Source: Oscillospiraceae bacterium (lineage in GTDB: Bacteria; Bacillota; Clostridia; Saccharofermentanales; Fastidiosipilaceae). From it: a stretch of 64,000 nt of DNA. The stretch is from assembly GCA_029983685.1 (NCBI GenBank), contig JASBZA010000001.1, forward strand, positions 138,308 to 202,307. The letters run 5' to 3'. Position numbers and translations under genes: made by a program. A model generated the notes under the pieces. The model made no database searches. It saw only the letters and a list, made by a program, of their open reading frames with translations, and was not told the origin of the DNA. Numbering within the stretch: position 1 is the first letter of the stretch; every line of letters starts with the position of its first letter. Below, piece by piece: positions 61,259-64,000 of this stretch.

Positions 61259-61771
61259 ATGAATTTTGCAGAGATTTTAAGACACATCCCGGATTTCCCC
61301 GAAGAAGGTATTGATTTCATTGACATCACGACCGTCTTACAGGATCCGGAAGCTTTTACCGCCCTCATCAATGCTATGAAGGACCAGGTAGAAGAACTAA
61401 AACCCGAGCTCGTTGTAGGAGCCGAATCCAGAGGCTTTATTTTGGGAGCACCTTTGGCCTATGCTTTGGGCGTAGGTTTCGTGCCGGTGCGTAAGCCCGG
61501 GCGCTTGCCCCACGATACCATTTCCGAGGACTATGCCTTAGAGTACGGGACCAACTCCCTGGAGATTCATACCGACTCCATAAAAAAAGGCCAAAGAGTT
61601 CTCATCGTTGACGATCTTCTGGCTACAGGCGGAACCGCCCAGGCATCGTGTAAGCTGGTTGAGAAATTAGGCGGTCAAGTAGTCGGTCTGTCCTTCTTCG
61701 TTGAATTAAAAGACCTTAACGGCCGAGATAAGCTGGGTAATTATCCGGTAAATGTCTTGGTATCACTTTAA
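61259..61771 (+). CDS. apt: Adenine phosphoribosyltransferase
   Basis: Apt makes AMP from adenine and PRPP. The 170-residue protein is full length with IPDFPEEGIDFIDITTVL at its start, GAESRGFILGAPLA, and the PRPP-binding loop VLIVDDLLATGGTA (about 116-129). It is translated right after pepV with AAGGAG before the ATG, and followed by a terminator. With the AzgA-type permease it makes up purine salvage. Confidence 0.96.
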   Translation: MNFAEILRHIPDFPEEGIDFIDITTVLQDPEAFTALINAMKDQVEELKPELVVGAESRGFILGAPLAYALGVGFVPVRKPGRLPHDTISEDYALEYGTNSLEIHTDSIKKGQRVLIVDDLLATGGTAQASCKLVEKLGGQVVGLSFFVELKDLNGRDKLGNYPVNVLVSL

Positions 61772-61812
61772 TCCGAAAATAGAATAAAAAATTGAGTTGT
61801 TAGACATGAAGA

Positions 61813-61843
61813 GGCCCTTTCTATTATCGAAAGGGTCATTTTT
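61813..61843 (+). terminator. Intrinsic terminator after apt
   Basis: GGCCCTTTC (61813-61821) pairs with GAAAGGGTC (61829-61837, one G-T pair) around a seven-base loop and is followed by ATTTTTG. It closes the pepV-apt unit. Confidence 0.85.
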
Positions 61844-61857
61844 GATCAAAAAAATTC

Positions 61858-62391
61858 TTAGACCCCGGCCGAACGCAAGGCTCGATTCTTCTCAAAAAAA
61901 TTTCCGTAGCCTTCAACAAAGCTTTGCTGATCTCTATCCTTTAGCTCAAAGCGCACATCCATGGTGTGGAAGATGCGGTTGATTCTGGCCATGACTTCCT
62001 TACGTGTAATAATACCGACAAACTTGGCGTCACTGTCTACAACACAGACAAAGTTGGAGTCTTGCAGTTTCCGCAGTAAGACTTCCATATCGACATCGTC
62101 CGGTACGATACCTACCTCTTCTTCTAAAATATCGCCCACCTTCATATCGGCAATGGCATCAAGATTATAGCCGGTATTGGTCATGGCATGCTTTATAATG
62201 GTCCGCATAGTTAAAGCTCCCCTGACATGGTCTTCATCATCCAAGACGGGGAGCTTGGTAAAACTGGTACTAAGTATTAACATGGCATGTTGAACCTGGT
62301 GTTCAACGCGCAAGACGGCAACGTCTTGCGCTGGGATTATGAGGTCTTCCTTGTTCTCAAAAAACATGGCTTCAATCCTCTGTGGAATCAT
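61858..62391 (-). CDS. CBS-domain protein (CbpB/DarB-like)
   Basis: A 177-residue soluble protein made of two CBS motifs (about residues 18-75 and 80-150), with TKLPVLDDEDHVRGALT and NFVCVVDSDAKFVGIITRKEV in the two halves, followed by a polar tail of about 25 residues. CBS pairs bind adenine nucleotides; single-pair Firmicutes proteins of this kind include the cyclic di-AMP receptor CbpB (DarB), with the similar segment NGFVCVENDE. That assignment is plausible but not certain. It is divergent from the sugar kinase gene. Confidence 0.75.
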   Translation of the reverse strand: MIPQRIEAMFFENKEDLIIPAQDVAVLRVEHQVQHAMLILSTSFTKLPVLDDEDHVRGALTMRTIIKHAMTNTGYNLDAIADMKVGDILEEEVGIVPDDVDMEVLLRKLQDSNFVCVVDSDAKFVGIITRKEVMARINRIFHTMDVRFELKDRDQQSFVEGYGNFFEKNRALRSAGV

Positions 62392-62579
62392 TTATGTCCT
62401 CCTTCCCCGTGTGGGGTTCTTTCTTCTATTTGCATTATAACAATAAATTGAGATTTATTGAGACAATTCTATGTGCAATTGTTACATAAGTATGACTTTC
62501 TCTTAAACACTCTTGTTTGACTTATATCTACGGCAAATTATATATTATAGTCAAGAACAAAGCTCTTAAGGAGGCCTCT

Positions 62580-63668
62580 ATGGAAAGTCTGAATCCCATG
62601 TTTAATAGTAAGCATTCTAAGCCCCGTTTTATTACCATCGGTGAGATTATGCTGCGCTTGACGCCGCCGGATTTTCGTAAAATACGTATGGCCAATACCT
62701 TCGAAGTTAGCTACGGAGGTTCGGAAGCCAACATTGCCCTATCTTTGGCCAACTTAGGAATTGATTCTACTTTCTTTAGCGTGGTTCCGGATAATAGTCT
62801 GGGCAAAAGTGCCGTACGCTGGCTTCGCAGCAACGACGTCCATTGTAGTCCCGTCATTCTAAGTTCAGAGCAAGAAACCCCCAGTGAGCGTTTTGGCGTT
62901 TATTACTACGAAGCAGGCTTCGGTATTCGGGCAGGCAAGGTCATTTACGACCGCAAACACAGTGCTATAACCGAATACGATTTTTCGGACTACGATTTGA
63001 AAGCCTTACTAAGGCCGTATAATTGGTTGCACCTTTCGGGTATCACGCCTCCCCTGTCGGCTTCATGCGGTGATTTGGTTTTAGAGGCTATTAAGACGGC
63101 CAAAGAATTAGGTATGGTTGTGAGCTTTGACGGCAATTACCGTGAAGCCTTATGGTCTTGGGAAGAAGCCAGAAACTATTGCACCAAGCTTTTACCTTAT
63201 GTTGACGTTCTGTTCGGTATCGAGCCTTATCATTTATATAAAGACCCCGAGGACCCTTCCAAGGGTGATTGGAAAGATGCTATTCCCCGCCAGCCCAGCC
63301 GGGAAGAACAAGAATTTGTCTTTAAGAAGTTTGTTGAATCCTATCCCAATATTCAAGTCATAGCTCGTCATGTACGCTATACCCACAGTGGCAGCGAAAA
63401 CTCCCTTATGGCTTATATGTGGTATCAGGGAAAAACGTATGAGTCTAAGCTCTTACGGTTTAATATCTTAGACCGAATCGGAGGCGGGGATGCTTTTGCT
63501 TCAGGCATTATGTACGGTCTAATGAAAAACTATTCTCCTCTGGATACGCTAAATTTCGGCGTGGCCATCAGTGCCATTAAACACACCCTGCACGGAGATG
63601 GCAACATTACGGATGACTTGGCTTCTATCCATGACTTAATGGACATGAAATACGATGTAAAGCGTTAA
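62580..63668 (+). CDS. PfkB-family sugar kinase (2-keto-3-deoxygluconate kinase-like)
   Basis: A 362-residue ribokinase-type sugar kinase. It starts with ITIGEIMLRLTPP, has the substrate-binding YGGSEANIALSLANLG motif, and the phosphate/anion-hole signature DRIGGGDAFASGIMYG near the end with the catalytic aspartate. The early blocks are closest to KDG kinases, so a role in uronate or 2-keto-3-deoxygluconate breakdown is likely, but no pathway partner is in the window. The frame is open from 62517; ATG 62580 is chosen for its AAGGAGG site five bases upstream. Confidence 0.83.
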   Translation: MESLNPMFNSKHSKPRFITIGEIMLRLTPPDFRKIRMANTFEVSYGGSEANIALSLANLGIDSTFFSVVPDNSLGKSAVRWLRSNDVHCSPVILSSEQETPSERFGVYYYEAGFGIRAGKVIYDRKHSAITEYDFSDYDLKALLRPYNWLHLSGITPPLSASCGDLVLEAIKTAKELGMVVSFDGNYREALWSWEEARNYCTKLLPYVDVLFGIEPYHLYKDPEDPSKGDWKDAIPRQPSREEQEFVFKKFVESYPNIQVIARHVRYTHSGSENSLMAYMWYQGKTYESKLLRFNILDRIGGGDAFASGIMYGLMKNYSPLDTLNFGVAISAIKHTLHGDGNITDDLASIHDLMDMKYDVKR

Positions 63669-63735
63669 TTGTAAAAAAATTAAGAGCCTTAAACGAATTT
63701 TTCGATAATACAGATCTTCAAAAGCTTAGGAAAAT

Positions 63736-63767
63736 AAAAAAAAGCAGATATTTTTAAATATCTGCTG
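63736..63767 (-). terminator. Terminator of tRNA-Ser
   Basis: AGCAGATAT (63744-63752) pairs with ATATCTGCT (63759-63767) and on the minus strand is followed by eight T residues and a further T-rich stretch. It lies nine bases after the tRNA 3' end. Confidence 0.82.
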
Positions 63768-63775
63768 TTCTTCTT

Positions 63776-63866
63776 GGCGGAGAGCAAGGGATTCGAACCC
63801 TCGAAACGCTCATCACGTTTACACGATTTCCAGTCGTGCGCCTTCAACCAGCTCAGCCAACTCTCC
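63776..63866 (-). tRNA. tRNA-Ser (anticodon GGA)
   Basis: The minus strand gives GGAGAG at the 5' end pairing with CTCTCC at the 3' end, discriminator G and encoded CCA. The anticodon stem CACGA/TCGTG encloses CTGGAAA, anticodon GGA, and there is a long variable arm, typical for serine tRNA. Length is 91 bases. Confidence 0.95.
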
Positions 63867-64000
63867 GTGTCAACTTCACAAGCATGAAGAGGATTTTAGC
63901 ATAGATGTCTTGGCGGGGCAACCGCAAAATAAAAATAAATAGAATCCCTAGATTCCAAAAGTAAATGCAAGGTAGAAAAAAGAACATTTGCATTTAGTCT

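Noticed and set aside
1..64000. CRISPR arrays, rRNA genes, insertion sequences, prophage genes
   Set aside because: No spaced direct repeats, transposase, phage structural gene or rRNA-like sequence was seen on either strand.

Overview
The window looks like chromosomal DNA of an anaerobic, Gram-positive-type bacterium (Firmicutes, probably class Clostridia). Supporting signs are strong AGGAGG-type ribosome binding sites, frequent GTG and TTG starts, a B. subtilis-type LexA box, RbgA, a two-gene-type ThiI, AsnA, a CsoR/CopZ/CopA copper operon, a six-subunit Rnf complex with its usual NusG-II and Gx companions, a PPi-type phosphofructokinase and LL-diaminopimelate aminotransferase. No phage, insertion sequence, CRISPR array or rRNA operon was seen. 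I cannot name the species.

Layout. 1-12.7 kb: a run of plus-strand housekeeping genes (end of an SDR gene, rbgA, rnhB, yraN, an aminotransferase, cysteine desulfurase + thiI, glyA, rarA, an M18 aminopeptidase, an acyl-CoA synthetase) with one inserted minus-strand PHP phosphatase. 12.7-14.6 kb: an AT-rich accessory island holding a secreted-protein gene broken by two single-base frameshifts and a 618-bp non-coding stretch with two perfect DnaA boxes. From 14.6 kb most genes are on the minus strand: asd, a TVP38 membrane protein, a Xer-like recombinase (+), lexA (+) with an SOS box, hfq, miaA-mutL-mutS-miaB, a GNAT-like protein, an SDR, tRNA-Pro, dapL, and a YdjH/YdjG/YdjI-like membrane-stress trio. 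33-41 kb: asnA with an esterase, an AzgA-type purine permease, an AlaX-like editing protein, PPi-PFK, thioredoxin. 41-50 kb: glf, an LCP cell-wall ligase, then the rnfCDGEAB operon followed by NusG-II and Gx genes, facing a divergent DUF1538/P-II pair. 52-58 kb: YitT, a sugar nucleotidyltransferase, and a copper operon (copZ/copA, csoR) followed by apbE. 58-64 kb: TetR remnant, nitroreductase, CBM9-like protein, pepV-type dipeptidase, apt, a CBS protein, a KDG-type sugar kinase, tRNA-Ser.

How it fits together. Rnf couples ferredoxin:NAD+ oxidoreduction to ion pumping. ApbE would attach FMN to RnfG and RnfD, and PPi-PFK saves ATP in glycolysis, so the window describes an energy-thrifty fermenter. 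Asd and DapL are two steps of the short diaminopimelate/lysine route. MutS, MutL, LexA, RarA and RNase HII form a genome-maintenance group.

Most interesting observations: (1) the copper chaperone domain and the copper ATPase lie in two frames joined exactly at an A9 run containing an A AAA AAC slippery heptamer, with no ribosome binding site for the ATPase part, which suggests one gene producing two proteins by slippage; (2) an octamer GGCCAAAG that I count about 50 times on the two strands, in several reading frames; (3) a paired DnaA-box region between convergent genes at the point where gene polarity switches; (4) a secreted CHSYAW-motif protein with two homopolymer frameshifts; (5) a both-ends truncated TetR gene next to the CsoR operator.
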